From Oceanobacillus halotolerans (GTDB lineage: Bacteria; Bacillota; Bacilli; Bacillales; Amphibacillaceae): a stretch of 64,000 nt of DNA. Shown here in pieces: positions 1 to 9,800 of this stretch; positions within the stretch are counted from its first letter, which is position 1, and each line of letters starts with the position of its first letter. The notes beneath the pieces are model-generated. The model searched no databases. It was given only the letters and a program-made list of their open reading frames with translations, and was not told where the DNA came from. Both the position numbers and the translations under genes were made by a program. The DNA lies in assembly GCF_010993955.1 (NCBI RefSeq), contig NZ_WIXL01000004.1, positions 124,001 to 188,000 of the forward strand, in the 5' to 3' direction.

Positions 1-319
1 ATTTAACGGCTACAAATGGATCACCTACAAAACGGCCATCCATTGGTTTGTCATTTCCAGAAGCCGTTGCCATTGATGTTACTTGAATCGATTTAATTTT
101 AATAGCAATCGCATCACCAACTTCAGCACCTTCCACATAAACTGGTTTCGTTACTTCATGACCACCTTTCAAACTAGGTGTAATCATTGGTCCCCAGCAT
201 CCAGGTGCTGTATTTGCAATGATATGACCGCCATCAGCTACTACTTTTTCCATTTTTTGAGTCGGGTCCAAAATTCCATCCGTAAATTCGTTGACATAAA
301 CCGTTTGTTTACTATTCAT
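1..319 (-). CDS. acetamidase/formamidase family protein (5' part)
   Basis: This is the N-terminal 106 codons of a leftward gene that runs off the window. The protein starts MNSKQTVYVNEFTDGILDP and contains GGHIIANTAPGCWGP and a KPVYVEGAEVGDAIAI stretch, the layout of the metal-dependent FmdA/AmdA family that hydrolyses short amides to ammonia and the acid. The start ATG at 319 follows a good GGGAGGG ribosome binding site. A perfect cre box lies 21 bp upstream, so carbon catabolite control is likely. A second member of the family lies at 10400-11308. The substrate cannot be told from this fragment. Confidence 0.8.
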   Translation of the reverse strand, partial: MNSKQTVYVNEFTDGILDPTQKMEKVVADGGHIIANTAPGCWGPMITPSLKGGHEVTKPVYVEGAEVGDAIAIKIKSIQVTSMATASGNDKPMDGRFVGDPFVAVK

Positions 320-339
320 TTTGCTTCCCTCCCATTTTA

Positions 340-353
340 TGTAATCGTTTTCA
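340..353 (-). promoter_or_regulatory. cre box (CcpA operator) of the acetamidase gene
   Basis: TGTAATCGTTTTCA matches the cre consensus TGWAANCGNTNWCA at every fixed position. It sits just upstream of the start codon at 319. By analogy with other Bacillaceae, CcpA bound here would repress the amidase gene when preferred sugars are present. Confidence 0.6.
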
Positions 354-476
354 TTATAGCATACTAGAAACATAGAAACTTTGGTTTTTGCTTGGACAAT
401 CTGCGAAACAAAGATGCCTTATAGTTTGAGGATAAGTCATTTAAGAGATGGAGAAAACATGGCGAAATAGTATGCT

Positions 477-518
477 AAAAAAACCCTGAATAGTGATATT
501 TTTCGTCACTATTCAGGG
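477..518 (-). terminator. intrinsic terminator
   Basis: A 13-bp perfect stem (CCCTGAATAGTGA and its complement, 484-518) is followed on the minus strand by seven T. It ends the IDEAL-domain gene at 525-974. Confidence 0.85.
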
Positions 519-524
519 GACAGC

Positions 525-974
525 CTACAACATATTTAGTAGTGCATAGAATGAATCTTCATCTCGTTCATCTAATGCTTTGTCAATTAATCGTTTTTTG
601 TTTGCTAATTCTAACTCATCAATTACTGCACTTTTCTGATCTTTATCGTTTTGTTTTTCAATACTTTCAATAATATCATCTTCATAATATGGTTTTGCGA
701 TTGTATATAACTGTATTAAGAAATCAGGTAAGTAAATGAGTTCATTCATTGGGACATGAATGGTATTTTCCCCATTTCGGAATGCAAATTCAGCCTCTCG
801 ATTGTCGATTTGTTGCGTTATGCGATTAATGCGGATTTCTTTTGATGCAGTCGGGACAAACTTATACACTTCGTCGTTTATCGTAATGGTAAAATACTGA
901 TATGCTAAGATAATATGCACGAATTCTGAATCTACTGTGACATGATAAGGCTTTAGGCATCTTACGTTTACCAT
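525..974 (-). CDS. IDEAL domain protein (paralogue 1)
   Basis: A 149-residue protein of unknown function. The N-terminal two thirds (starting MVNVRCLKPYHVTVDSEFVH) form a predicted beta-rich domain. The C-terminus LIDKALDERDEDSFYALLN is the IDEAL motif, a short helical segment found in many small Bacillales proteins. The start ATG follows AGGAGG. The neighbour at 1306-1740 is a clear paralogue over its whole length, so the pair arose by tandem duplication. Each gene has its own terminator, so they are separate transcription units. The precise role is unknown; IDEAL segments are thought to mediate protein contacts. Confidence 0.75.
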   Translation of the reverse strand: MVNVRCLKPYHVTVDSEFVHIILAYQYFTITINDEVYKFVPTASKEIRINRITQQIDNREAEFAFRNGENTIHVPMNELIYLPDFLIQLYTIAKPYYEDDIIESIEKQNDKDQKSAVIDELELANKKRLIDKALDERDEDSFYALLNML

Positions 975-1104
975 TCTTGCACCTCCTGAAATTAAATAAC
1001 CATAATTTATAATAGATTACTTTATTCTTTTCGTCGTTTTTATCGCTGTTATAGTATTAATACCCCTTTCCGAAAAAAGGTAAACCTATTTTTTTAAACT
1101 TTTT

Positions 1105-1228
1105 ATTAGAAAAACTCGTTCGCTTGTCTTTTAGTGAAGGTGTTAGTTTTTCTTATACTTGGGACGTAAAAATTTGTACCTACGTCGAGTCTGCTTCTTA
1201 GCTAAAATTTTATACTTTCCTAACGTGC
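1105..1228 (+). repeat. intergenic palindromic element, family P, copy 1
   Basis: About 124 bp, beginning TTAGAAAAACTCG, with the middle box TTAGTTTTTCTTATACTTGGGAC and ending TTTCCTAACGTG. It lies between the two IDEAL genes. Close relatives occur at 11310-11434, 13617-13731 and, inverted, at 26864-26988. All contain two potential stems. Confidence 0.75.
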
Positions 1229-1237
1229 AAAAAAAGA

Positions 1238-1271
1238 AGAAGACATCCCTAAATAAATAGGTATGTCTTCT
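1238..1271 (-). terminator. intrinsic terminator
   Basis: The stem AGAAGACAT (1238-1246) pairs with ATGTCTTCT (1263-1271). On the minus strand a T-rich tract follows. It ends the second IDEAL gene. Confidence 0.75.
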
Positions 1272-1305
1272 GCAGCTGATTAGTTAGGGATAGCAATACT
1301 ACACA

Positions 1306-1740
1306 CTATAGTAAGGTAACTAGTGCATAAAATGCTTCTTCATCCCGCTCATCTAATGCTTTATCGATTAGGCGTTTTAAATTCATTTGTTCCAATTCAT
1401 CAATAATGACAGCGTTTCCATTTTCCAGTTCTTCAAACACTTCTTTAATATAATAAGGCTCTGTTATCGCATGCAATTGCGCTAAAAAGTCAGGAAGTGA
1501 TATGAGGTCTGTCATCGAAATCTTTAATATTTCTTTTCCTTTTTGAAAAGCAAATGTGTCATGGATATTCTCAATCTTATGGGTATAACGATTTACACAG
1601 ATTTCTTTTGCATCAACAGGCACAAACTGGTATACCTGATTGTTCACAAATACAGAAAAATATTGATATGCTAAGATAACCCGTACATATTTATCATCGG
1701 CTTTAATGTAATAAGGTCTTAACATTTTAACATTTACCAC
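1306..1740 (-). CDS. IDEAL domain protein (paralogue 2)
   Basis: Paralogue of the protein at 525-974, aligning end to end (VNVKMLRPYYIKADDKYVRV against VNVRCLKPYHVTVDSEFVHI). It ends with the IDEAL motif LIDKALDERDEEAFYALVTLL-like segment. I chose the GTG at 1740 because it aligns with the paralogue's start and has GGGAG nine bases upstream; an in-frame ATG at 1764 would add eight residues and lacks a ribosome site. Function is unknown. Duplication with separate terminators suggests separate regulation. Confidence 0.75.
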   Translation of the reverse strand: MVNVKMLRPYYIKADDKYVRVILAYQYFSVFVNNQVYQFVPVDAKEICVNRYTHKIENIHDTFAFQKGKEILKISMTDLISLPDFLAQLHAITEPYYIKEVFEELENGNAVIIDELEQMNLKRLIDKALDERDEEAFYALVTLL

Positions 1741-1856
1741 ATATCCCATCTCCCTAAATTTCATACTCTAAATTTTCTGTTAATTAATTTTACATGATAC
1801 AGAAGATGATTGCAATAGGGAATTCACATTCTTTTCATATTTATTCTTATTTTCTA

Positions 1857-1960
1857 TAAAGCTTAACTCATTCGATGGGGGTTTCCGACTCGACAGGACG
1901 TGATAGTACTGACGTTGCGATTGACGTGGCGTTATTAGTTAGCCTGCCAGTTAACACGTG
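1857..1960 (+). repeat. intergenic element, family C, copy 1
   Basis: Starts ATAAAGCTTAACTCATTCG, continues through TTTCCGACTCGACAGGACGTG and ends GCCAGTTAACACGTG. Related copies lie at 20656-20744 and 63563-63727. This copy has one internal module ending GACGTGGCGTTATTAG. Confidence 0.75.
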
Positions 1961-1963
1961 ATT

Positions 1964-1998
1964 AAAAAAGTGACCGACCTTTTCAAAAGATCGATCAC
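1964..1998 (-). terminator. intrinsic terminator
   Basis: GTGACCGACC (from 1970) pairs with GATCGATCAC (to 1998) with a few wobbles, followed on the minus strand by a six-T run. It serves the P-loop gene at 2005-3051. Confidence 0.75.
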
Positions 1999-2004
1999 AA
2001 TCGG

Positions 2005-3051
2005 CTACTGAATAACATCTCTCCAGATAAAATCTACCATATTTTGCGTGTCTTCTTCCGTAAATGTATATTGACGCTCCGTTTTTTCTAAATAAGCTCC
2101 TGCTTCTTTTAAATGATGAATTCCTTGTTTCATGTAAGATTTATACGTATTATTCAAATGATTGATTTCTGTTGCAAACTTTTCATCTGTACCTGATGTA
2201 ACACATCGCTCATACAAGTCAATAATTTTTTCTCCATCGCGGGTTGGGAAAAATTCATGTGGATCTGTACTATCGAAAATACAAAAATCTAAGTCACGAA
2301 CGAGAACCATATCAATACTATTTGGATCAAAGCTGCAGTAATACAGTTCAACATCAAAACCATGCTGCTGACAAGCTTGCGATATGTGCTTCATGAAAGT
2401 TGATTTTCCTGTACCTGCTCGACCTTTTACAAAATAAACAGTGGATAGATCTTGCAAAATCTCAGGAACACAATTCACAACCCCATCTGCTGTATTTGTA
2501 CCAAACAGACGGTGATATACCTGTGGCGTTCGGTTCTTTTTCTCTACACCTTCTAATAGGTCATCCACAAAGTTGTCAGCAAGCTGATCTGCTTTGTCGA
2601 AATCCATTTCATTAATGTAAATACCTTCTAAGTCATCATGTACTTCCAAGCCTATTGCAAAGTTTTCGTATGCCTTATCTGTATGATAAATAAATTGCTC
2701 TTCGGCTTCATGATCCACACGTTCTGGGGATGGCTTTTTCTCTAAAAATAGATTCAGATCAACCTCAATAGCACCATTTACTTTCTGGGATGCAACTGTA
2801 TCATCAATTACAGCTAACGATTTCCCCCGGATGATAAACCCTTCTAAATATTTATTTCCTAAAGAGCTATACAGCACTTCACTCTCGTATTCCCCCTCAA
2901 ATTTCGCCAACAGTTGTTTCATGATTGTTGTTTTTAAACTGTTGGACGGATGCTTTAAAATAATGACTTGGTCCAAATCCTCAATGTTCGTAGGTAGAAA
3001 ATTGACTAACCCCTCTGCCGTATTACCAGTAACGTAATAGCTGCTGGACAA
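2005..3051 (-). CDS. tandem P-loop NTPase-like protein
   Basis: A 348-residue cytosolic protein resembling the uncharacterised Bacillales ATPase family with two P-loop halves. The second half (from about residue 185) has an intact Walker A, VKGRAGTGKSTFMKHIS, and a Walker B-like VLVRDLDFCIFDSTDP. The first half has the same order of elements, but its Walker A has decayed to LKHPSNSLKTTIMKQLL, and IIRGKSLAVIDDTV stands for Walker B. Each half begins with a similar TxxTAxGxVNxxPxxxxDL segment, so the gene is an internal duplication. The start is TTG after AAGGATG. It stands alone, next to the distal end of the CRISPR array. Function unknown. Confidence 0.65.
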   Translation of the reverse strand: MSSSYYVTGNTAEGLVNFLPTNIEDLDQVIILKHPSNSLKTTIMKQLLAKFEGEYESEVLYSSLGNKYLEGFIIRGKSLAVIDDTVASQKVNGAIEVDLNLFLEKKPSPERVDHEAEEQFIYHTDKAYENFAIGLEVHDDLEGIYINEMDFDKADQLADNFVDDLLEGVEKKNRTPQVYHRLFGTNTADGVVNCVPEILQDLSTVYFVKGRAGTGKSTFMKHISQACQQHGFDVELYYCSFDPNSIDMVLVRDLDFCIFDSTDPHEFFPTRDGEKIIDLYERCVTSGTDEKFATEINHLNNTYKSYMKQGIHHLKEAGAYLEKTERQYTFTEEDTQNMVDFIWRDVIQ

Positions 3052-3154
3052 GTAGACACATCCTTTTAATAGTATTTAACACTGTTAGTTTATGTATAGT
3101 TTTCGTGGGGGTGAATTATGCCTTGATGAAAGGGTAAATAGAATATAAATCTTT

Positions 3155-3179
3155 GTCCCATTAAACAGGGTAGTAAAAA
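3155..3179 (-). repeat. possible decayed CRISPR repeat with internal deletion
   Basis: GTCCCATTAA followed directly by ACAGGGTAGTAAAAA resembles the two ends of the plus-strand CRISPR repeat with 11 middle bases missing. About 24 bases separate it from the first recognisable repeat at 3204. It may be the remains of an older, leader-distal repeat. Confidence 0.35.
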
Positions 3180-3203
3180 TATCGCTTAATGATCTATCGT
3201 AAC

Positions 3204-4559
3204 GTCTTATTAATACCTAAAGACACAGGATACTAAAACGTTAAAGTGAAACGAAGCTAGAACGTGTAAGTCTCATTAATACCTAAAAAACACGGGTGCT
3301 AAAACAACGTAGCGGAATATAAAGTCGGAACATGGGTCTCATTAATACCTAAAAACACAGAGTGCTAAAACTAAGCAGTTGATCAAGTTTGATATTAATT
3401 TGTCTCATTAATACCTAAAAACACAGAGTGCTAAAACACATTGCCTCAAACATTGCTTTTGTTTTAAGTCTCATTAATACCTAAAAACACAGAGTGCTAA
3501 AACGAAAAGACTGGAGTAATAAATCATCTTCTTGTCTCATTAATACCTAAAAACACAGAGTGCTAAAACAATATCTGCTTGTTGTTGCTTTACCGTATGG
3601 TCTCATTAATACCTAAAAACACAGAGTGCTAAAACACAAACGTTCTTTAATCATTAGTAGTTCCTGTCTCATTAATACCTAAAAACACAGAGTGCTAAAA
3701 CACGTTTCGTTCAAACGGTTACTAACCGATTGTCTCATTAATACCTAAAAACACAGAGTGCTAAAACAACGATCCAAAAGGTAGTCCATGCTCACACGTC
3801 TCATTAATACCTAAAAACACAGAGTGCTAAAACGCAGTACGTTGTCCAAAGATTTCAGTTGCTGTCTCATTAATACCTAAAAACACAGAGTGCTAAAACT
3901 CATTAGACTTACTAAGCGACTGTTGCGTAGTCTCATTAATACCTAAAAACACAGAGTGCTAAAACTATAAAAAGCACCCCACCGTATACGTAGTGGTCTC
4001 ATTAATACCTAAAAACACAGAGTGCTAAAACTCGTTATACCACTCCTTGTACGCTCGCTTAGTCTCATTAATACCTAAAAACACAGAGTGCTAAAACACT
4101 CTTTTGTAGATTCATATCTAAAGGGTTGTCTCATTAATACCTAAAAACACAGAGTGCTAAAACATGTCATTCGCATCAACAAACATTTCTCGTGTCTCAT
4201 TAATACCTAAAAACACAGAGTGCTAAAACTTCGTCTTTTAAAGCAAAATCAAACTGTTGGTCTCATTAATACCTAAAAACACAGAGTGCTAAAACAAAGC
4301 GGTACATTTAAATAACTTTCTTTTTGTCTCATTAATACCTAAAAACACAGAGTGCTAAAACTAAGCAATCCAATCGTTCTCATCGGTCATAGTCTCATTA
4401 ATACCTAAAAACACAGAGTGCTAAAACCAACAAAACATGCTACTTTGTACTCTTTTTGTCTCATTAATACCTAAAAACACAGAGTGCTAAAACATCTTTC
4501 TTGTTCTAACTCCGATTGAATTTGTCTCATTAATACCTAAAAACACAGAGTGCTAAAAC
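3204..4559 (-). CRISPR. CRISPR array, 21 repeats and 20 spacers
   Basis: Repeats of 36 bp recur every 66 bp exactly, with 20 spacers of 30 bp. Read on the minus strand, the repeat begins GTTTTAGCACTCTG and ends GGTATTAATGAGAC, very close to the repeat of the S. aureus-type Cas9 systems. The two repeats farthest from the cas genes (3204 and 3270) are degenerate and the other 19 look identical. The old end is therefore on the left and new spacers enter at 4559, next to csn2. The base string ATTAGAG precedes the first repeat on the minus strand, like the leader-anchoring ends of II-A arrays. All spacers differ. I saw no spacer match inside this window, but could not search phage databases. Confidence 0.98.
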
Positions 4560-4575
4560 CTCTAATGAAAATATA

Positions 4576-5592
4576 TCACAGTTTTTCATAAACATCCATT
4601 ATATAATCAAATACTGGTGTATCAATAGTTTTTGGGTCAATATCTAATTCAAACTTAAATTTTAACTTTTTCATAAGGAAAATAAGTACATATAAATCGA
4701 TTGATTGAAACAACACAATATCCGCCTGTTTATAATTTGAAATCAAGGGATTCAATTCAAATACATCAACATGATTTTTAATAGTTCTTATAAGGCTTTT
4801 TAAAAGTTCGGCTCTATCATAAGAAAGTGGACCTTCCCATTCCATATCTTCTAAGAATTCATTCGTAAATAACTGCTCTCCGTATATGAAATAATTACTT
4901 CCATCCAAATTATCTGAGAGGAAATACTTTGATTTGGTTATTACAAATACTTGTATACCATTACTTATATCAGTTAATAAGTGTTTCATTTCTAATTGCT
5001 CTCTTGGACTTAAATAATCCTCAGGAAACATAAAAAACAGTATTACTGCATCCTTAAACTTACTACTTAAATATTTTTTTATTACTGGTAGTAGTATTTT
5101 ATTTTGATGAAGATACGTATTATTACATTCTTTTCTGTTATCAAGGTCAAAGTCAACTTCAAGTAATTTAAGTAGCAAATCAATATTGAAATCTTTTGAC
5201 CTTACTGGTAAATCCTTTACTGTTGTTTCTATTAAATCATTTATTAATGTATTAATGGTTAAAAGATAACCATCCGTCTCAATGTGATTTAAAAACTCAT
5301 TTTTCAATTGAGATTTCAATAATGACTTGGAGCCTAATTGAGTTGTATCTTTTAAGCCTTGATTAGACAGCTCAAAAGCTTGAAAACGTTGATGAGTAAC
5401 TTCTTCAAAATCATTGGTTATATCATTTATTAATACAGATCCCCTAACCTTATTTCTTGGCTGAAAATATTGTATAACAGGTTTAATAAAAGACTCTGTA
5501 TCGGTGGTATGGTTTATAAACAAAGAGCTATACGAAGCAAAGTTAAGTTGATATTTGCCTTCTTTATTTTTTACTAACCATTTCATTTGCAT
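4576..5592 (-). CDS. csn2: Csn2-like CRISPR adaptation protein, long form
   Basis: About 338 residues, the fourth gene of the leftward cas operon and adjacent to the array. Position, length (near 350 rather than 220 residues) and weak overall resemblance fit the long Csn2 variants that accompany short II-A Cas9 proteins. Csn2 forms rings that hold DNA ends and helps Cas1-Cas2 take up spacers. No catalytic motif is expected, and the sequence is AT-rich and lysine-rich. The ATG at 5592 has AAGGGTG six bases upstream; a GTG at 5601 and an ATG at 5586 are alternatives. The gap to cas2 is about 11 bases. Its 3' end seems to contain the array promoter. The family call rests mainly on context. Confidence 0.75.
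   Translation of the reverse strand: MQMKWLVKNKEGKYQLNFASYSSLFINHTTDTESFIKPVIQYFQPRNKVRGSVLINDITNDFEEVTHQRFQAFELSNQGLKDTTQLGSKSLLKSQLKNEFLNHIETDGYLLTINTLINDLIETTVKDLPVRSKDFNIDLLLKLLEVDFDLDNRKECNNTYLHQNKILLPVIKKYLSSKFKDAVILFFMFPEDYLSPREQLEMKHLLTDISNGIQVFVITKSKYFLSDNLDGSNYFIYGEQLFTNEFLEDMEWEGPLSYDRAELLKSLIRTIKNHVDVFELNPLISNYKQADIVLFQSIDLYVLIFLMKKLKFKFELDIDPKTIDTPVFDYIMDVYEKL
4598..4625 (-). promoter_or_regulatory. putative CRISPR array promoter inside csn2
   Basis: On the minus strand, TTGATA (4620-4625) and TATAAT (4598-4603) are 16 bp apart. They lie within the last 17 codons of csn2. Transcription would start near 4591, about 30 nt before the first repeat. Only 16 bp separate csn2 from the array, so there is no room for a separate leader promoter. 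Confidence 0.6.
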
Positions 5593-5603
5593 AGGTATCA
5601 CCC

Positions 5604-5927
5604 TTAAAACTCGATCGTTCTATTCTCACCAAGTATTTCCAAATTGCGATCCTCGTCCCCAACTAAAATCGACATTTGTTCAAATTGTCTCTCTGTAATA
5701 ATCATCGATCTTACGTGGCCATCTTTTGGCAAAAAACGTTTAACATTATTAATAGAACCTTGTGCAGCCTCTTTATTTAAACATGATTTAATATAAATTG
5801 AATATTGCATCATTAGAAAACCATGACTAATTAGCTCTTTGCGAAATTTATTGTATGTCCTAATTTGCCTCTTCGTTTGAACTGGTAAATCAAACATAAT
5901 CATTACTCTCACAAATCTACGGCTCAT
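5604..5927 (-). CDS. cas2: CRISPR-associated protein Cas2
   Basis: A 107-residue type II Cas2. The N-terminus MSRRFVRVMIMFDLPV is the ferredoxin-like first strand with the conserved Asp at residue 13. The motif GFLMMQYSIYIKSC is typical of type II Cas2. Two Cas1 dimers bridged by a Cas2 dimer make the spacer integrase; Cas2 plays a structural part. The start codon overlaps the end of cas1 by 11 bases, so the two are translationally linked. Confidence 0.95.
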   Translation of the reverse strand: MSRRFVRVMIMFDLPVQTKRQIRTYNKFRKELISHGFLMMQYSIYIKSCLNKEAAQGSINNVKRFLPKDGHVRSMIITERQFEQMSILVGDEDRNLEILGENRTIEF

Positions 5928-6831
5928 ATAGTTTTAATTTTTCAAGATTAGGAAGCTGCAGCCTTTCTAATTTACCAGTTTCAAAAAATTCAAACAAGGA
6001 ATTAAGACATAACTCGATAGCACGAATTACAGTCTGGGACTTACGATCTACCATAACTTTAGAATGTAATAAATTAATCAAGTTTATCCTATACTCTTTT
6101 GTTAAATAACCATCTGGTGGATAACGGATAACAAAATAATCTACGATAGGACGAAATGGTTCAATGATGTCTGAAGCAAGATTATGAGGATTACGATCAC
6201 CTTTATGGTGAATACCGATACCTGGTATTAAACCTTTTGCAACTACGGTTCTAGCTATTGCTGAATGAAATATAGCATAACCATAATTCAAAGCAGCATT
6301 TTCTATAAAGTTTTGATTACTCCTTGTGTATCCATCTCCAAAAAAGCTATTAAAATATACCCTTGCTGCTTGACCTTCAACATTATTATTATCTCCCGGT
6401 TCAATAGAGGTAGTTAATTCTGCCATTTTCTCTACACGATGTACCTCAACTAATTGCCTTTTCATTACTAACATTTGATTATGTACTTTTTGCTTAATAA
6501 TGAATTGCCATAATTTTTGTTTTCTATCTTCTGACCACTTTAATTGCTTCATCATCTGTCGGTGTTGTCCAAAATGGCCAGAAACAGGGTGAATCACGCA
6601 TTCAGGTAAGAATTGTTGATTACATAATAGTACTAGAATATTATTCTTGGATAATTCAACCATTAATCTGCTAGTTAATTTACATGTTAAGTCCTCTACT
6701 ACTATTGCAAAAATATCTCTCAAAGGAATTTTAACATCTATGTCACCTTGCATAACTCTTAAATTATCAAGTTGTAAAGACATTTGGTCTACATTACTCA
6801 CATGAATAACACGCCAACTCACCCTGCTCAC
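5917..6831 (-). CDS. cas1: CRISPR-associated endonuclease Cas1
   Basis: A 304-residue type II Cas1, the integrase that inserts new spacers at the leader end. Family metal ligands are visible: Glu152 in NNVEGQAARVYF, the His pair 208-209 in GIGIHHKGDRNPHNLASD, and Glu224 in the following DIIEPFRP. The N-terminal beta domain begins MSRVSWRVIHVSNVDQM. The gap to cas9 is 13 bases. The ATG follows GGAGGTGAGC. All hallmarks are intact, so adaptation is probably functional. Confidence 0.97.
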   Translation of the reverse strand: MSRVSWRVIHVSNVDQMSLQLDNLRVMQGDIDVKIPLRDIFAIVVEDLTCKLTSRLMVELSKNNILVLLCNQQFLPECVIHPVSGHFGQHRQMMKQLKWSEDRKQKLWQFIIKQKVHNQMLVMKRQLVEVHRVEKMAELTTSIEPGDNNNVEGQAARVYFNSFFGDGYTRSNQNFIENAALNYGYAIFHSAIARTVVAKGLIPGIGIHHKGDRNPHNLASDIIEPFRPIVDYFVIRYPPDGYLTKEYRINLINLLHSKVMVDRKSQTVIRAIELCLNSLFEFFETGKLERLQLPNLEKLKLYEP

Positions 6832-6844
6832 CTCCTATTACCAT

Positions 6845-9800
6845 TTACTTCGGATAGAAAAATTTCAGCCTTTCATTCTCGTTAATAAACCTATTTCCTA
6901 ACACATCTGTAGATATTTTTTTAAATGAACTGGTATTTTTACTAATTCCCTTATAAATTCTGTTTGTCTTAATATCATTTCTTTTACAAAACTCTTTATA
7001 ATCATTAGTTACATTATTCAATTCAATTCGATTTCCTAAATCATGGTTTACCCCTATTAATCTATACTCTTCTCCATTTATTTCACATATTTGGTTTTTA
7101 TATACACTAAATTCAAAATTTTTTATATCTTTTATTTCTTTCTGTTTTAGTTTTTCATTATATAGTGCCTTTTTCACAACATATCCATCTTTATTCTCAA
7201 TTAGATCATTGTAACGAACTGTCACAAATTTATAGATTCCTTCATCGTAAAAAACATCCATTCTAAATGGCTTTAATGATAAATTCACTACACTTTTATC
7301 TCGTGGTTGATACTTATGAGACATATCATGATGTTCTTTTAATTGACTCCCATAATATTTAATAGATTTTATGATTGGACCATTTCCTTTTTTGCTATAT
7401 TTTCGAACATATTCTTTCTCCTCTTCACGAAACTTCCATAAAGGATTTTTTGCTTCTCCATATTGTTCAATTATCTGTTTTATTTGATTAAAGGTTTGAT
7501 GATCATGATGATACATAAGTAACTTTTCTGGGCTTTTCCTTATCAACTTTACCAGCTTATCATTATCTTTATCATATAAATTCTTTAACTTTTCTATAAC
7601 ATATTCTGTTCCATCTTTTTTCCGGGTAGAATATAATGTATTATTCATTAACTGCCGATTTGGCTTCATATCAATTTTGTGGGAATATTTAAAATCGCTA
7701 TAATTTTTTATTGCCTGAATTTTATAATACTTATCTGTAAAGGTAGCATTAAAATTAGACTCGTTTAATACTTCACCAGTTTCAGTATCAATAACTTTTT
7801 CTTCAGCCAAAATAATATTTTGCGTTCTAAACACTTCTTTATTTTCAAAAATATAACTAGCCATAGCTACTATAAGAGCATCCTCTGCATGATGTTTAAA
7901 ATCAACCCCACGGTCTTTTTTAAAATGCCATAATTTACGGAGATAATTTGTAAATGAACCATTGATAGATTTAACCTTTACTTCCTGCTCATTTTCTTGA
8001 AAGAAACTAGTAAGTAGTGTTAATAGTTCACGTGTAGCATATCTTGTGTCAACTAAGTTTCGATTAATAAATTCTTTTTGTACATCGAATTTATTAATAT
8101 CCCTCTCTTCTAATAAGTAATGTAATTTCTTTTTAGGTATTTTTTCCTTGGAATTAGCAAGTTGTAGAACATGCGCTTTGAATTTTTCATATGATACGGA
8201 TGTTTTGCTACTTTGGAAGTATTGAAATGGTGTCATATTCTCCTTATTCTGGTTTTCCTTTTTTCGCACAAGAACTTTATTATTTTGCGAATCATCAAAT
8301 GAGACAGAACGTGGAATTATATGATCGATTTCATAATTGTGTGGGTTCTCTAATAAATCTTCAATCTTAATAGAGTCTAAAGAGTATAAACAGACACCAT
8401 CCTGTAAGTGCCATAGTCGGAGCATGTTAAATAAACCTTTGGAAGAGTTAATATTTTTAGATTCCAATTTCTCTTCCACTTGCCTATTTAAAGCTGCATT
8501 CTTTTTATTTAACTGATTAAGAAACCTTTTTTTATCATTACTATTTTTTTCCCTTGCTAGCTCAATTACTATTTCTTTTGGTACACCATAATTTTTCATA
8601 ATTTCGTTTACTACGCGTAATGATTGTTTAAATGATCTCTTAACAACTGGTGATAAAATCCACTCGTCTATATGATCATAAGGAATATATTTTCTTCCAG
8701 AAAGTTCAACTTTTTTAGGTTTTATACCCATCTCTGTAAATAATTGCATTTGATTTTTTGAGCTTGACCACAAATCCGGTAATACTTTCTTAATTAGTTT
8801 TAAACTTAACGCATGTGTCTTTTGATAATTAAGGTTACTTAACTCATCAATTTCTTCATTACTTAACGGTAAATTTAAATGTAATAATTCTTCTTTAATA
8901 TCTTCTTTTGATTGATAGATAGTTGTAATTTCAGCTATGTTATCTAATGTATCAGTATCCAGAAGAATGGTGTCTCTACTGGTGATCTTTTTTACATCAT
9001 GGTATATCTTTAACTCCGTAAATAATGGTTTTCCAGAAGTATCTACCCGATAACCCTTAATGTCATGTTCCCCTAACCCAATCCGCTTGGCAATCCTACT
9101 TAACGTAACTTTTCTATATTTCATAAAAATATTATATACAATATCCTCTTTCTCTTTTTGGGATAGCTTTTCATTTTCAGGCCTCATAATCACTATATTA
9201 TTTAAGTCATTAAGAATATTAAAAAGCTGAGCTGAATAAGACTCTTTAACAGCTCGAAGTTCTTCGGGATAGTAACTACATTGTCCCATCATTTGTTCAT
9301 ACCAATTTTTAATGTCTTGTCCCCATCCATAATCACTTCCAAACCCTGGACCTTCATAATATTCTCTACGGGTACTAATTAAGGTGATGTACTTTTCAAT
9401 AAACAGGTAATTAATTTCTGAAAAATACTTTGATTGTGTTTTTAAGAGTTGTTTAGCTTCCTTTACATAATCAGAAGTTTTAAAGCGATTTTCATGTCCT
9501 CGAACTTTTCCTTGTTCGTCTAGCCTTTCTAATTGTAACTCACAAACAAATTGTTCTTTTAGCTTCTTTTCATTTCTTTTGATTTGTTCTCTAGTTGATA
9601 ATTCATTATCACTTTCATTACCATCTTCCTCCACTTCAACATTATGGATTCCACGCCGTTTTCCTATATGAATTAATGCAGTAGCTAATTCATTATTGGT
9701 AAGCTTTTGATTCAAACCCCTAACCCTTATATGATAAGGTGTTTCGTTTTTTTTATAGGTAATATCTTCTAAACTATTAATAATTTCAAACTCTTTTAGC

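Noticed and set aside
83-367. Plus-strand open frame over the acetamidase fragment
   Set aside because: It is antisense to a clear FmdA-type gene with a good ribosome site; its composition shows no domain.
3204-4559. Possible self-targeting spacers
   Set aside because: I compared spacers by eye with the rest of the window and saw no match; a full genome search was not possible.
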